A model generated the notes under the pieces. That model had not been told where the DNA came from. It did not search any database and saw only the letters and a list, made by a program, of their open reading frames with translations. The position numbers were made by a program, and so were the translations under genes. From NCBI RefSeq assembly GCF_028618525.1, contig NZ_JAQITC010000004.1, positions 1 through 64,000 of the forward strand: a stretch of 64,000 bases of DNA, written 5' to 3'. Positions 46,459 through 55,105 of this stretch are shown here, piece after piece. The stretch comes from Bartonella sp. AU55XJBT (GTDB taxonomy: Bacteria; Pseudomonadota; Alphaproteobacteria; Rhizobiales; Rhizobiaceae). Every line of letters begins with the position of its first letter. Position 1 is the stretch's first letter.

Positions 46459-48072
46459 TTAGAATTTATAAGCTACACCAACGCGGAAATCATTGGTTTT
46501 GTAGTTAATTTCAAGTTTTTCCTTTGCAAATTTCTTTTTACCAAAATCGGAGTAACGATATTCTGCACGCACAATCACATTATCCAGCACAGAGAAATCA
46601 ACACCACCACCAAGAGTGTAACCAATCATGGTTTTTGTTTCATCGGTTAAGTTCTTAGAAGAAACAACTCTTCCCTCATCATCCTTAACAGATATTGATA
46701 CAGTGTCTTGGAACTGCCCATAAGCAATACCACCAGCAACATAAGGCATAAAGCGATCGGCAGCAAAACCGATACGTACCCGTGTAGCACCACCCCAATT
46801 TTGCTTGAAAGTATGATTTAAAGTTTCAACTTCATCCTCTTGATCAAGACCAAGTTCAGAAGCCATCTTTTTCATTTGTTCTATACCATATACGCTGGTA
46901 TCACCCTTATCCGCCGCTTGTGTACTCTGTACTCCATGAGGACGAGAAGCATGTGGATTAGTACCATGTGAACCGTGTGGGTTAGCTCCAGAGCCATGAT
47001 GCCCACCTGCGTGTGACCCACCATGCGGATTAGCATTATTTGCACTACCATGGACGCCATGATGAGCTCCGTTTTGCGCTCCACTTGTTCCGTTGGAAGC
47101 TTTTGCATCTGATCCATTAGATGATCCTGATCTCGCGAGTACGAGTGACGCGCTCGGTATTGTTCTTGCTGCTAATGATGGTTGTGCTGATGCTGCTGAT
47201 GCTGCGGGTGCTGCTCCAACCGCTCCTCCTGCTTCTGACTTTGCTGGTGCAGGTTTTGCTGCTTCAGGTTTTGCTGGTGCAGATTGTGCTGGCGCAGGTT
47301 TTGCTGGTACAGGTTGTGCTAGCGCAGGTTTTGCTGCTGCAGGTTGTGCTGGCGCAGGTTTTGCTGCTGCAGGTTGTGCTGGCGCAGGTTGCACTGGCGC
47401 AGGTTGTGCTGGTGCAGGTTGTGCTGGTGCAGATTGTGCTGCTCCAGGTGTTGGTTCTGCAGATCCTGATGCTGCAGATCCTGATGCTGCAGATTTTGAT
47501 CCTCCAGATCCTGATGGTGCAGCTCCTCCTGAAACTGATGGTGCAGCTCCTCCTGAAACTGATGTCTTAGGTGCTTTTGGTGCAGGAGTTCCTGAAGCAA
47601 CTGCTTGTGTTGATGGTTGTGTTTGTTGGACTGGAACTAATGTTACTGATCTGCGGGATCTTCCGACTGCATTTTCTACTGTAACGTTATCAGATGAACC
47701 TATAGTAATGGTCTTTGTGTGTTTTTTTCCAGACAGTGTTAAATCCGTATCGACACCAAAAATAAAGCTGTCACCGAGATCAATATTAGAGCCTGCATAA
47801 AAACCACCGGTAAAACCTGAAAGTTTAGGAGAGAATTCTTTATCCAGTGGAAAACTCTTTTCTTGACCAACAAGAGCCATATCACCCTTGCCCGAAAAAC
47901 CACCAGCTTGGACACCTAAATAAAGACCCGTCCATGAAAAAGTAGGCGCAACAATGGCAGAAGAAGGAATCGATGGTGCTGACTGATGAGAAATTTGTAC
48001 ATCAGCAGCTAGCGCTGTTGACGCTGAAATTAAAGAAAAAATAGACGCTGTTATTAAACGTTTTGTATTCAT
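46459..48072 (-). CDS. Hemin-binding Omp31-family porin (Hbp) with large Pro/Ala- and His-rich insertion
   Basis: The 537-residue outer membrane protein has signal peptide MNTKRLITASIFSLISASTA ending ALA-A. It has the Omp25/Omp31 beta-barrel (PTFSWTGLYLGVQAGGFSG, GFYAGSNIDLGDSFIFGVDT; ATRVRIGFAADRFMPYVAGG, YTLGGGVDFSVLDNVIVRAE) and the terminal NDFRVGVAYKF. Its paralogs at 49341 and 50509 have about 277 residues. The extra roughly 260 residues (about 135-395) are inserted where those have a short loop, presumably extracellular. The first part is Ala/Pro/Gly/Ser repeats (PAQPAPAQPA types). Residues 337-379 contain 11 His in GAHHGVHG and ANPHGSHG-like units. Hbp proteins bind heme at the cell surface. 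The start at 48072 has GGAGAG upstream. Confidence 0.88.
   Translation of the reverse strand: MNTKRLITASIFSLISASTALAADVQISHQSAPSIPSSAIVAPTFSWTGLYLGVQAGGFSGKGDMALVGQEKSFPLDKEFSPKLSGFTGGFYAGSNIDLGDSFIFGVDTDLTLSGKKHTKTITIGSSDNVTVENAVGRSRRSVTLVPVQQTQPSTQAVASGTPAPKAPKTSVSGGAAPSVSGGAAPSGSGGSKSAASGSAASGSAEPTPGAAQSAPAQPAPAQPAPVQPAPAQPAAAKPAPAQPAAAKPALAQPVPAKPAPAQSAPAKPEAAKPAPAKSEAGGAVGAAPAASAASAQPSLAARTIPSASLVLARSGSSNGSDAKASNGTSGAQNGAHHGVHGSANNANPHGGSHAGGHHGSGANPHGSHGTNPHASRPHGVQSTQAADKGDTSVYGIEQMKKMASELGLDQEDEVETLNHTFKQNWGGATRVRIGFAADRFMPYVAGGIAYGQFQDTVSISVKDDEGRVVSSKNLTDETKTMIGYTLGGGVDFSVLDNVIVRAEYRYSDFGKKKFAKEKLEINYKTNDFRVGVAYKF
47230..47560 (-). repeat. Degenerate short repeats coding Pro/Ala tail in hbp-like gene 1
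   Basis: Tandem units of about 15 bp (GCTGGCGCAGGTTGT-like on the plus strand) encode the APAQP/APAKP repeats. They make long spurious open frames on the other strand and are prone to slippage, so length probably varies between strains. Confidence 0.7.
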
Positions 48073-48128
48073 AAGATCTCTCCAAATATCCAAAATGAAA
48101 TGTATATAGAGCATCTTTTTTGAAATAT

Positions 48129-48151
48129 CTGTAGCAAAAATGACACACTCA
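48129..48151 (-). promoter_or_regulatory. H-box-like element upstream of hbp-like gene 1
   Basis: This 23-bp element (core TTTTTGCTACAG in gene sense, preceded by TGAGTGTGTCA) lies 57 bp before the start. The same element precedes the other two hbp genes (50228-50250, 51410-51432) at 57-68 bp. Bartonella hbp promoters are known to carry a conserved H-box linked to heme/iron control through Irr; I equate it with that by position, not by a database match. Confidence 0.65.
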
Positions 48152-48299
48152 CAAAAAAATAAAGAAATTATGAAAATAAGGCTTCTTAACTATTTAATTT
48201 TGCATTTAATGAAAATTTATCAACTAAATCATACTAAAATTATGTCTCTTAAAGTTGGATTCATTTTCATTCAATTTTCGCACAACTGTTAATGGTAAT

Positions 48300-48450
48300 A
48301 TCTTTTATAAATTTCTTTTACCAAAATCTCAATAACGGTATACTGCACACAACAGAATATTGCTTATCATTGCACAATTAACGCCAACGCAAATAGTGAA
48401 ACCAATCATTGGCTTTTTTACCCAAGTACCATCAAAGTTTCATCTATTGA
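48300..48450 (-). pseudogene. Relic of a fourth hbp gene (C-terminal part)
   Basis: The sequence matches the 3' region of the three hbp genes base by base in stretches (AAATTTCTTTTACCAAAATC, then AACGGTAT, then CAATTAACGCCAACGCAAAT in place of AAATCAACACCAGCACC). It encodes a broken form of the RAEYRYSDFGKKKF and GYTLGAGVDFA strands. Both ends are missing. It shows that the cluster once had at least four members. Confidence 0.6.
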
Positions 48451-48543
48451 CGAGCTTGGTCTATCTTTGATGCTTTAGTATTTTGTATTTTAAATTACGA
48501 AAACAAAAAACTGAAATCAAACATTATCGAAGAAGACTTTTAG
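48451..48543 (+). pseudogene. Relic of the C-terminus of a small membrane protein
   Basis: RAWSIFDALVFCILNYENKK followed by LKSNIIEEDF and a stop resembles PAWIIFAALAIIFCILTYEK of the protein at 19085-19423. It is joined directly to the hbp relic, on the opposite strand. Confidence 0.5.
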
Positions 48544-48559
48544 AGGTTCTTTGCGGAAA

Positions 48560-48900
48560 TATTTTCATCCTGACACATTATTTTTTTATTTATAAGGATA
48601 ACTTCATTATCTTGCATATTGAATGAAAGACCTCCCGTAGGATTCTCTCATTTAAAGGCTGTTCCCGTGTTGAATTAATCAGAACAATGCCTCTTGAACA
48701 CCACAAGTAGCGGATAGCGCTAAATAAAAACATCAAAAACAAGCCTGTGAATATGCGACAATAAGTGTATCACGTTAACCGCATTCCGTTTAGAGTGTTC
48801 TGTTTTGGATGAAGACAGTGATCCTATTAAAGAACGTAATAAACAAAAATGCAAGACAATATGTCATCTTCATTATTTAAAAGACATTGCTCTAATAAAT
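48560..48900 (+). pseudogene. Integrase relic
   Basis: The plus strand includes LLDEDSDPIKERNKQKCK and then HLHYLKDIA in broken frames. This corresponds to REGNDPIVFREQ and the following helix of the integrase, and also to EGHHPIEERE at 13,770. No start or catalytic region. Confidence 0.5.
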
Positions 48901-49280
48901 GTTTTTGAAAATTGTAAAAAAATTAAAAGAAGATTGTAAAGTTGGAAACTGGTTTCTATCTCTACAACTTTATATTCTTCTCCAATGAAACTGCATTTCC
49001 CAGAGATTCCTCTAACAGATATAGGCAATACACTCGACACTCGCTCTAACTTGGCCTATAAGAGCAAAATAAAGTTAATCACTGATTATGATCTTTTCCT
49101 ATTTCTGAAATTAATTGAATGCTTTTCAATTGCTCGTAGAATAGTAGCAGGAATAAAAAGATTTTATATTAGCTATTATAAAATCGATATATAATCCCCA
49201 TTCTACCTCTATAATATAAAACTTTTTTTAAAGTTTTATATTATAGAATTATACAATTAAAATAGATAGCTAATAAAATA
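48901..49280. other. Spacer before hbp-like gene 2 terminator
   Basis: No gene supported; the frame at 48985-49194 has no ribosome binding site or family resemblance. Confidence 0.35.
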
Positions 49281-49302
49281 AAGGCCTCGTTAAACGAGGC
49301 CT
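49281..49302 (-). terminator. Intrinsic terminator of hbp-like gene 2
   Basis: AAGGCCTCGT/ACGAGGCCTT form a 10-bp stem around TTA, followed on the minus strand by TTATTTTATT. It lies 39 bp after the stop. Confidence 0.85.
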
Positions 49303-49340
49303 TAGTATTTTTTGTATTCATCATTTCGTTATTTACGAAA

Positions 49341-50171
49341 TTAGAATTTGTATGCAACACCAACACGGAAGTCATTGACTCTGTATTGAATTTCAGTTGT
49401 GTCTTTAAAGTATTTCTTTTTACCGTAGTCTGAATAACGATATTCTGCACGTAACAGAACATTGTCTGCCATTGCGAAGTCAACACCAGCACCAAGGGTG
49501 TAACCAACAAGGGTCTTTGTTTCATCATATACGTTACCAGAAGCAACCAATTTACCAGAATTAGCAGAAGGAGTAGCAGAAGTATCAACAGCTTTTTTTA
49601 CTTCAATTGTGGAAATTCCTTGCATTTGCGTATAAGCAACACCACCAGCGATATAAGGCATGATACGATCAGCAGCAAAACCAATGCGAACGCGTGTAGC
49701 ACCAGACCACTTTTCTTTCAAAGTGACACTTTCGGTGTATTTATCTCCTGCTGCAACTGTTAGATTATCTTTTAATGGGATCTTAGCTTCTGTAAGGATT
49801 TTATTAATATCTGCATCAGTTTTACCAAGTGATTTTCCAACAGTATGTTCACCATAATTAACTGTGTCTTTTTTACCAACAAAAGAGACATCTGTATCCA
49901 AGCCAAAGACTACACCACTGCCGAGATCAATATTGTAACCTGTGTATAGACCACCGATCATACCGGAAAACTTAGAATCGTTTGAAAAGTCAGATTTTAT
50001 TGAACGCCCACCAATCTGAGCACCAAGATAAAAACCTGTCCAAGAATAGGCAGGGGCTGCTGTGATAACTGCTGGGGCTGTTTCACGAGGGACGATAACA
50101 TCAGCAGCCTGTGCTGCAGAAGCTGCAGCTATAGCGATAACAGAAGTTGTTACTAAAGATTTTATATTCAT
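49341..50171 (-). CDS. Hemin-binding Omp31-family porin (Hbp), copy 2
   Basis: The 276-residue outer membrane beta-barrel has signal peptide MNIKSLVTTSVIAIAAASAA-QAA and barrel strands AYSWTGFYLGAQIGGRSIKS, GLYTGYNIDLGSGVVFGLDT, SGATRVRIGFAADRIMPYIA, GYTLGAGVDFAMADNVLLRA, EYRYSDYGKKKYF and terminal VNDFRVGVAYKF. This is the typical length for the Omp25/Omp31 and Bartonella Hbp family, which binds heme at the surface and is regulated by heme, iron and temperature in known species. It has its own H-box-like element and terminator, so it is a single-gene unit. A strong AGGAG precedes the ATG. Confidence 0.92.
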   Translation of the reverse strand: MNIKSLVTTSVIAIAAASAAQAADVIVPRETAPAVITAAPAYSWTGFYLGAQIGGRSIKSDFSNDSKFSGMIGGLYTGYNIDLGSGVVFGLDTDVSFVGKKDTVNYGEHTVGKSLGKTDADINKILTEAKIPLKDNLTVAAGDKYTESVTLKEKWSGATRVRIGFAADRIMPYIAGGVAYTQMQGISTIEVKKAVDTSATPSANSGKLVASGNVYDETKTLVGYTLGAGVDFAMADNVLLRAEYRYSDYGKKKYFKDTTEIQYRVNDFRVGVAYKF

Positions 50172-50227
50172 AAACTTTGCTCCTAATTTATTATGAGCAC
50201 AGTGCTACAAGATTACACGGAGAAAAG

Positions 50228-50250
50228 CTGTAGTAAAAATAACACAGTCA
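50228..50250 (-). promoter_or_regulatory. H-box-like element upstream of hbp-like gene 2
   Basis: Shares 20 or so of 23 positions with the elements at 48129 and 51410 (TGACTGTGTTA then TTTTTACTACAG in gene sense), 57 bp before the start codon. Confidence 0.65.
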
Positions 50251-50458
50251 CAGGAAATGGAGGACACATCCCAGACAAAATCGCTTCATAGCTTGGTTTT
50301 ATACGAGAAATTATAAACTGTATATATAGATAACTTATTGATTTTAAATGAATTTTTCGTTTATTGCTTATGAATAAGCTTTTTATAAAATCTGAATAAT
50401 ATCTTTTCATATCCACAATAAAATATGGGATATGTGATAATATAGCAACAGATAATAA

Positions 50459-50487
50459 TAGAGGCTCTATCAGAGATAGAGCCTCTT
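50459..50487 (-). terminator. Intrinsic terminator of hbp-like gene 3
   Basis: GAGGCTCTATC and GATAGAGCCTC (50461-50485) form an 11-bp stem with a 3-base loop and lead into an A/T tract on the minus strand, 22 bp after the stop. Confidence 0.85.
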
Positions 50488-50508
50488 TGTTATTTCACTG
50501 ATCATCTG

Positions 50509-51342
50509 TTAGAATTTGTACGCAACACCAACACGGAAATCATTGGTTTTGTAAGAAGTCTCATATTTATCATTTGAGAATTTCTTTTTACCAAAATCGG
50601 AGTAACGATATTCCGCACGGACAATAATATTATTGGTCATGGCTAAATCAACACCAGCACCAAGGGTGTAACCAACAAGGGTCTTTGTCTCATCAGACAG
50701 AGTACCAGAAGCGATGACTTTGTCTGAATCTTTGTCTGTTATTGAAATCGATGCAGTATCTTGAAGCTGTGTATAGGCAATACCACCAGCAACATAAGGC
50801 ATAATACGTTCAGCAGCAAAACCAATACGTACCCGCGTTGCACCAGCCCACTTTTCTTTAAAAGTGAAACTGTGGGTTCGTTTAAAACTGGGTTTAAGTA
50901 CATCTTTATCAATATTAATTGAAGCGTCTTTTAACATCTTGTTAATATAATTGATATGTTCTGGGGCAATGACATATGTTTTTCCTGTCTTCGTGTCATC
51001 TTTATTAGACCACATGATATCTGTATCGACACCTAAAATAAGTCCATTGCCCAGATCAATATTGGAACCTGCGTAAAGACCTCCCATAAAACCAGATAGT
51101 TTAGGCAAATAATCCTCATCTACTGGAATCTTTTGCCCATTAGCAAGAATATCCATCTTTGCTTTACCCGAAAAGCCACCAATCTGCCCACCAAGGTAAA
51201 AACCTGTCCAAGAAAAAGTTGGAGCAACAATAACGGGAGCAACCGGTGTTGGACTCGGGGGAACAATAACATCTGCTGCTTGCGCCGCTGAAACTGAAAC
51301 AAAAGCGAAAGCAGAAGCTGTTATTAACCATTTCATATTCAT
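50509..51342 (-). CDS. Hemin-binding Omp31-family porin (Hbp), copy 3
   Basis: The 277-residue outer membrane protein has signal peptide MNMKWLITASAFAFVSVSAA-QAA and barrel segments PTFSWTGFYLGGQIGGFSGK, LYAGSNIDLGNGLILGVDTD, ATRVRIGFAAERIMPYVAGG, GYTLGAGVDLAMTNNIIVRA, EYRYSDFGKKKFS and NDFRVGVAYKF. It is closest to gene 1 in its first half (IPVDEDYLPKLSGFMGGLYA against FPLDKEFSPKLSGFTGGFYA) but lacks the insertion, so gene 1 probably gained its insertion after duplication. It has its own H-box-like element and terminator. Confidence 0.92.
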   Translation of the reverse strand: MNMKWLITASAFAFVSVSAAQAADVIVPPSPTPVAPVIVAPTFSWTGFYLGGQIGGFSGKAKMDILANGQKIPVDEDYLPKLSGFMGGLYAGSNIDLGNGLILGVDTDIMWSNKDDTKTGKTYVIAPEHINYINKMLKDASINIDKDVLKPSFKRTHSFTFKEKWAGATRVRIGFAAERIMPYVAGGIAYTQLQDTASISITDKDSDKVIASGTLSDETKTLVGYTLGAGVDLAMTNNIIVRAEYRYSDFGKKKFSNDKYETSYKTNDFRVGVAYKF

Positions 51343-51409
51343 ATTTTCTCTCCATAGCTGAATATTTATTTGAACACGTCATGTCATATAGAGCCCAAAC
51401 TTCAGATAT

Positions 51410-51432
51410 CTGTAGCAAAAATGATACACTCA
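51410..51432 (-). promoter_or_regulatory. H-box-like element upstream of hbp-like gene 3
   Basis: TGAGTGTATCA then TTTTTGCTACAG in gene sense; it differs from the gene 1 element at one of 23 positions and lies 68 bp before the start. Confidence 0.65.
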
Positions 51433-52314
51433 TAAAAAAAACAAAAATCCAATCAAAGTGCCCTTAATTGCTTTATCTGTAGTCAATGAGAATGAAACGA
51501 TGCCCATGCATAAATGAGTTCTTCTCGCCACATTTTTTCTTCTTTATGAATTTTTTAAAAAAACTATGGCATCCCCCGTGTAGAGCATCTGTTATTAGCT
51601 ATGAAAAGATAGCCTATTGATTATAATACCAAAATTATCTACCTCAACGTTACAAACGAGCACGTATGTGTAAAATCGTTTCAGAAAAATTAAAAATGGC
51701 TTCTTATGAAAGCTCTCAATATCAACGACAGCGAAAAAACTATTACGATCTTGAGAACAAAGACAAATGCAGATGTGCCATTTAAATTCATAAAAATAAA
51801 TTTATACAAACAATGTATTTAGTTCATTATTTGCAAAACCAAATGCGCATAGCTCTTTGATTGTTTTTTACTGTAAAAGATGTGTATCGCACATAAACAA
51901 AGTTTCGAATACTTCATGGATTGCAATAAGATCACATTCAATTTACCTGCTCTTTGTTTTGCTTTAAGAATTTATTGTTTTTGAAAGATTGACCATTTTT
52001 TATCTCAACCTTATAGAGATTCTGTTTTCAAAGCTTTAGCCTTCTTTGTCGGCGCTCAATTTCATACTCTTTATAAACTAAATTGAAAAAAAACAATTCA
52101 TAAACATTGAAACTTATATAAAAACTCTCCCTCAAGCTGAAAAAATGAGAAATCGTTCTTAAAGTTTTCAAATAAAACCTTGCTTTAAAAATCATGAATT
52201 TGGCAGAAAAGCTCTTTGATATCTTAAATCACAGACAAATAAAGAATATTTTATCTCTCGTCAAAACATGCCAACAAAAATTAAAAGTTTAATATTAAAA
52301 ATAAAGCTTTTTTA
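51433..52314. other. Spacer upstream of hbp cluster
   Basis: No gene supported. Around 51,700 a short stretch (TTATGAAAGCTCTCAATAT) resembles sequences near other integrase scraps (42,290 and 53,570). Confidence 0.35.
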
Positions 52315-52525
52315 CACTTCACTACATTTATACTTCACTACAGGCCTCCTCCTCGATTTTGAGGAAAGATCCTTTTCAGATTCTGCCCGTAAACAACCCA
52401 GATTCTTGCCAAACGGGTTTGTCTTAATTGCCCTCTCATGTGATTGACTTAATTCAAGAGCGTATGGACCAAGTCCTATTCTTGATCTATCTCGTATCCT
52501 AAAAACACTTAAATAAAGGAGATCT
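52315..52525 (-). pseudogene. Integrase N-terminal relic
   Basis: An open minus-strand stretch reads VFRIRDRSRIGLGPYALELS and QSHERAIKTNPFGKNLG. This parallels RYTYHNKRREMGLGPVAQLS and LKEARELAKHYSTIL of the prophage integrase. The start region is not a normal integrase N-terminus and the rest is lost. Confidence 0.45.
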
Positions 52526-52821
52526 CTATGCTTCATATAACCAAACTTCAGGGAATTTGCGACATACATAATAGAGTAATCCAAAATCTACACGTTATAT
52601 AATTCCATGAAATTTGTAACGAGCAACCGCCCTTCACACAGTGTATTCTTTCACCAAAAACTCCCCTACCCTTATCTTTTCCGAACAGTACCACCCATGA
52701 CCCAGCGCATAATCATAATACCCTTCGCAAATAAACATCTCCCCCCTGTTTTAAAGTGATAAAAAATATCTCTTTTATTCAATTCCCAGACATAAACTTT
52801 TTGATGTTATTTTCTTACTTT

Positions 52822-53151
52822 TTAATAACTCATTGGACTTCGTGCAAAGAGATTTGGCCGTTTTCCTTTTCTTGGTCCTTTTTTAGGTTTAGGACCTCTT
52901 TTTTTACCAGAATGTGACACAGGTACTAACTGAGCCGCTGTCATGCATTGGCTGTTATTTATGCAAGAAAGTTCCATTTGAACAACTTCAGATAAGATCT
53001 TGCTAAACTGTTTCCTAGAAAAAAGATCTCTAGGAAGAACAACAGAAGATAGCCCCTCTGTGGACTTTTGAGAAGATAAAAAGCCCGCCCCCTGAGCGAC
53101 AGAGATTGAAAAAAAAGTAGCAAAAGCTGTAATAAAATATTTTATGTTCAT
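52822..53151 (-). CDS. Small secreted protein with highly basic C-terminus
   Basis: The 109-residue product starts MNIKYFITAFATFFSISVAQ, a signal peptide close in style to the hbp porins. A mature segment with two Cys (LSCINNSQCMTAAQLVPVSH) is followed by a lysine/proline-rich tail (GKKRGPKPKKGPRKGKRPNL). No family recognised. The ATG at 53151 is preceded by GAGG; the longer frame to 53208 adds an unlikely N-terminus. The cationic tail suggests binding to nucleic acid, LPS or host surface, but this is a guess from composition. Confidence 0.6.
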   Translation of the reverse strand: MNIKYFITAFATFFSISVAQGAGFLSSQKSTEGLSSVVLPRDLFSRKQFSKILSEVVQMELSCINNSQCMTAAQLVPVSHSGKKRGPKPKKGPRKGKRPNLFARSPMSY

Positions 53152-53859
53152 AAATTTAACCTCATTAAAATATCCATAATGGATTTTACCTAGTGCCTTC
53201 ATTGCCAATTTCCAGAAAAAATAGCATGTTTATAGATAAAAAGTGAGAATTCTCAAAAAACAAAGCCTTGGAGAATTTTAATTTTAAAATAAATTGTAAA
53301 TTACTCTGCTCGTCCAACATAGAAAACACTTGTTTAGCAATGAATAAAAACACGAAGTATCGTCTAGGGACGATAAACTACATAAGTGTCATATCAACAT
53401 ATTGATTTATAAGTATAATTTATAATTCTCCCTATTGAATGAGAGCTCTCAGTATCATAAGATATTCTCATTTCAAACTTGTTCTTGATGCATTAAGCAA
53501 AATTATTCACTTACATGTCATAAATGAGGTTGATATATGGATAAAAATCTGGAAAAAGGCATTTTTTCTTATGAAGCCATTTAAATGCAAAAGTGATTAT
53601 AACATTTTGACTTGATCAAAAGCATGCTCTTGCTAACTTGTTTCTAGATATCATTCTTTGTATTGTTCAATATAATCGTAGACACTCTTTGTATATTAAG
53701 CCTACCAATATTTGATTTATAATGATATATATAGCATTATTCATATTGAATTAGAAGCCTGAATACCATAAAATTTTCTCAAGTTGAATCAACCAAAACT
53801 ATTTGTTTGCGCATTACACAAGGACAAACTTAAGTGGAGTAAAACTGTACAATAAAAAT
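53152..53859. other. Spacer without intact gene
   Basis: No gene. 53,525-53,600 resembles 42,250-42,310 (GGATAAAAAT...TATGAAG...AAATGCAA), part of the sequence in front of an integrase scrap. Confidence 0.35.
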
Positions 53860-54213
53860 GCCCCTTATAAATCGGACCAAAGGCTGTCACAAAATTGGAT
53901 GTTGGTGAAGTGTGTAATGTTAGCGGCTTGATACTCCATAAGCGTAAAGATGGTGGTGCTCAATAGATTTTATATCATATTGAGAGCCTTATCGTTATAC
54001 AATTTATGAGCGCACTGTAAAATGGGATTGGAGCCAGTTTTTTGAAAAAGCGCGTGAATGAGAAACTCTAATACATTCTCCGTTTAGGGGAGTATTTTGC
54101 ATAAAGGGCGTAACTCTGCTAAAGAAAGTGAAAAAGAAAAGCTTAAGGCGATGCGTAATCTGCATTCCTTAACAGATATTACTTTAGGTCCTTTTGAAAG
54201 GCGTAAAGTAAAA
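53860..54213 (+). pseudogene. Integrase N-terminal relic
   Basis: The plus strand reads KLDVGEVCNVSGLILHKRKD, GGAQ, stop, ILYHI, and later in shifted frame GRNSAKESEKEKLKAMRNLH followed by SLTDITLGPFERRKVK. This matches the order of the integrase N-terminus (KYCDGAGLWLNVRKD ... EGNDPIVFRE ... AAFESKKAEL). Several stops and shifts; the catalytic half is absent. Confidence 0.65.
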
Positions 54214-54484
54214 TGAATGATCGTCAGAATGTTTTACATTGATATCTTCATATTCTCTGAAAATTAGGGCATATACCAGTTTCAGAGATTTAAGCCTTCT
54301 GACCTCCTGCCGTATATTCCTAGCCTCTCTTCAAAATTGTTTTTATTGCCTCAACTTCAAATCAAAGAGCACTTACGTTATAATTGTTATCTAAAGATGA
54401 TAGAAAAAAGGACAAAACGCCCATATTATCGGCATTTTGTCCTCTTGCATCCATAATTCACTCCATTAAAAGCCAATTTTAAAG

Positions 54485-55105
54485 TTAGCTATGAGCAAAA
54501 ATATCAACTTCCGCCCACCCTAAAAGGTCAAGCTTAGCTCTCATAGGCAAAAATTGAAAGCATGCCTTGGCAACATTTTCTCGCTCTTCGCGTCTTAAAC
54601 GTTCTTCAAATATAACCTTTAAACGATGCAAATATAACACATCTGATGCAGCATATTCAATTTGTGCCTGTGATAACGTTTCTGCCGCCCAATCCGAAGA
54701 TTGTTGCTGTTTAGAAATATTCACATTCAGCATTTCATTACAAATTTCTTTCAATCCATGACGATCCGTATAGGTACGTGTGAGTTTTGAAGCGATCTTT
54801 GTACAAAAAACAGCCTCTGGCATAACACCAAATGTATGCGCTAAAATAGCAAGATCAAAACGCCCAAAATGAAATATTTTGGTGACAGCGTTATCTTTAA
54901 GAAGCTTGACCAAATTGGGAGCACTCTTTTGTCCTTTAGAAATTTGTATAATATCAGCAGTCCCATCTCCAGAAGAAATCTGAACAACACACAAACGATC
55001 ACGATGTGGCTGTAACCCTAAAGTCTCAGTATCAATCGCAATGGCATCAGTTTTATAATTGTCTAAGTTTGGCAAATCACCTTGATGAACGCGAATCTCA
55101 GCCAT
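54485..55105 (-). CDS. rnd: Ribonuclease D (short form)
   Basis: The 206-residue DEDD-type 3'-5' exonuclease has AIAIDTETLGL (exo I, D and E), KIFHFGRFDLAILAHTFG (exo II) and QIEYAASDVLYLHRL (exo III, Y and D). The HRDC domains of full-length RNase D are lacking; this short form is common in Rhizobiales. It trims structured RNA 3' ends such as tRNA precursors. It overlaps the upstream peptidase gene by 8 bases. Intact catalytic residues. Confidence 0.93.
   Translation of the reverse strand: MAEIRVHQGDLPNLDNYKTDAIAIDTETLGLQPHRDRLCVVQISSGDGTADIIQISKGQKSAPNLVKLLKDNAVTKIFHFGRFDLAILAHTFGVMPEAVFCTKIASKLTRTYTDRHGLKEICNEMLNVNISKQQQSSDWAAETLSQAQIEYAASDVLYLHRLKVIFEERLRREERENVAKACFQFLPMRAKLDLLGWAEVDIFAHS

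Noticed and set aside
47093..47800. Long open frame (235 codons) on the plus strand opposite hbp-like gene 1
   Set aside because: It is produced by the GC-rich short repeats encoding Pro/Ala on the other strand; composition is only Ala/Gly/Cys/Asp and there is no ribosome binding site.
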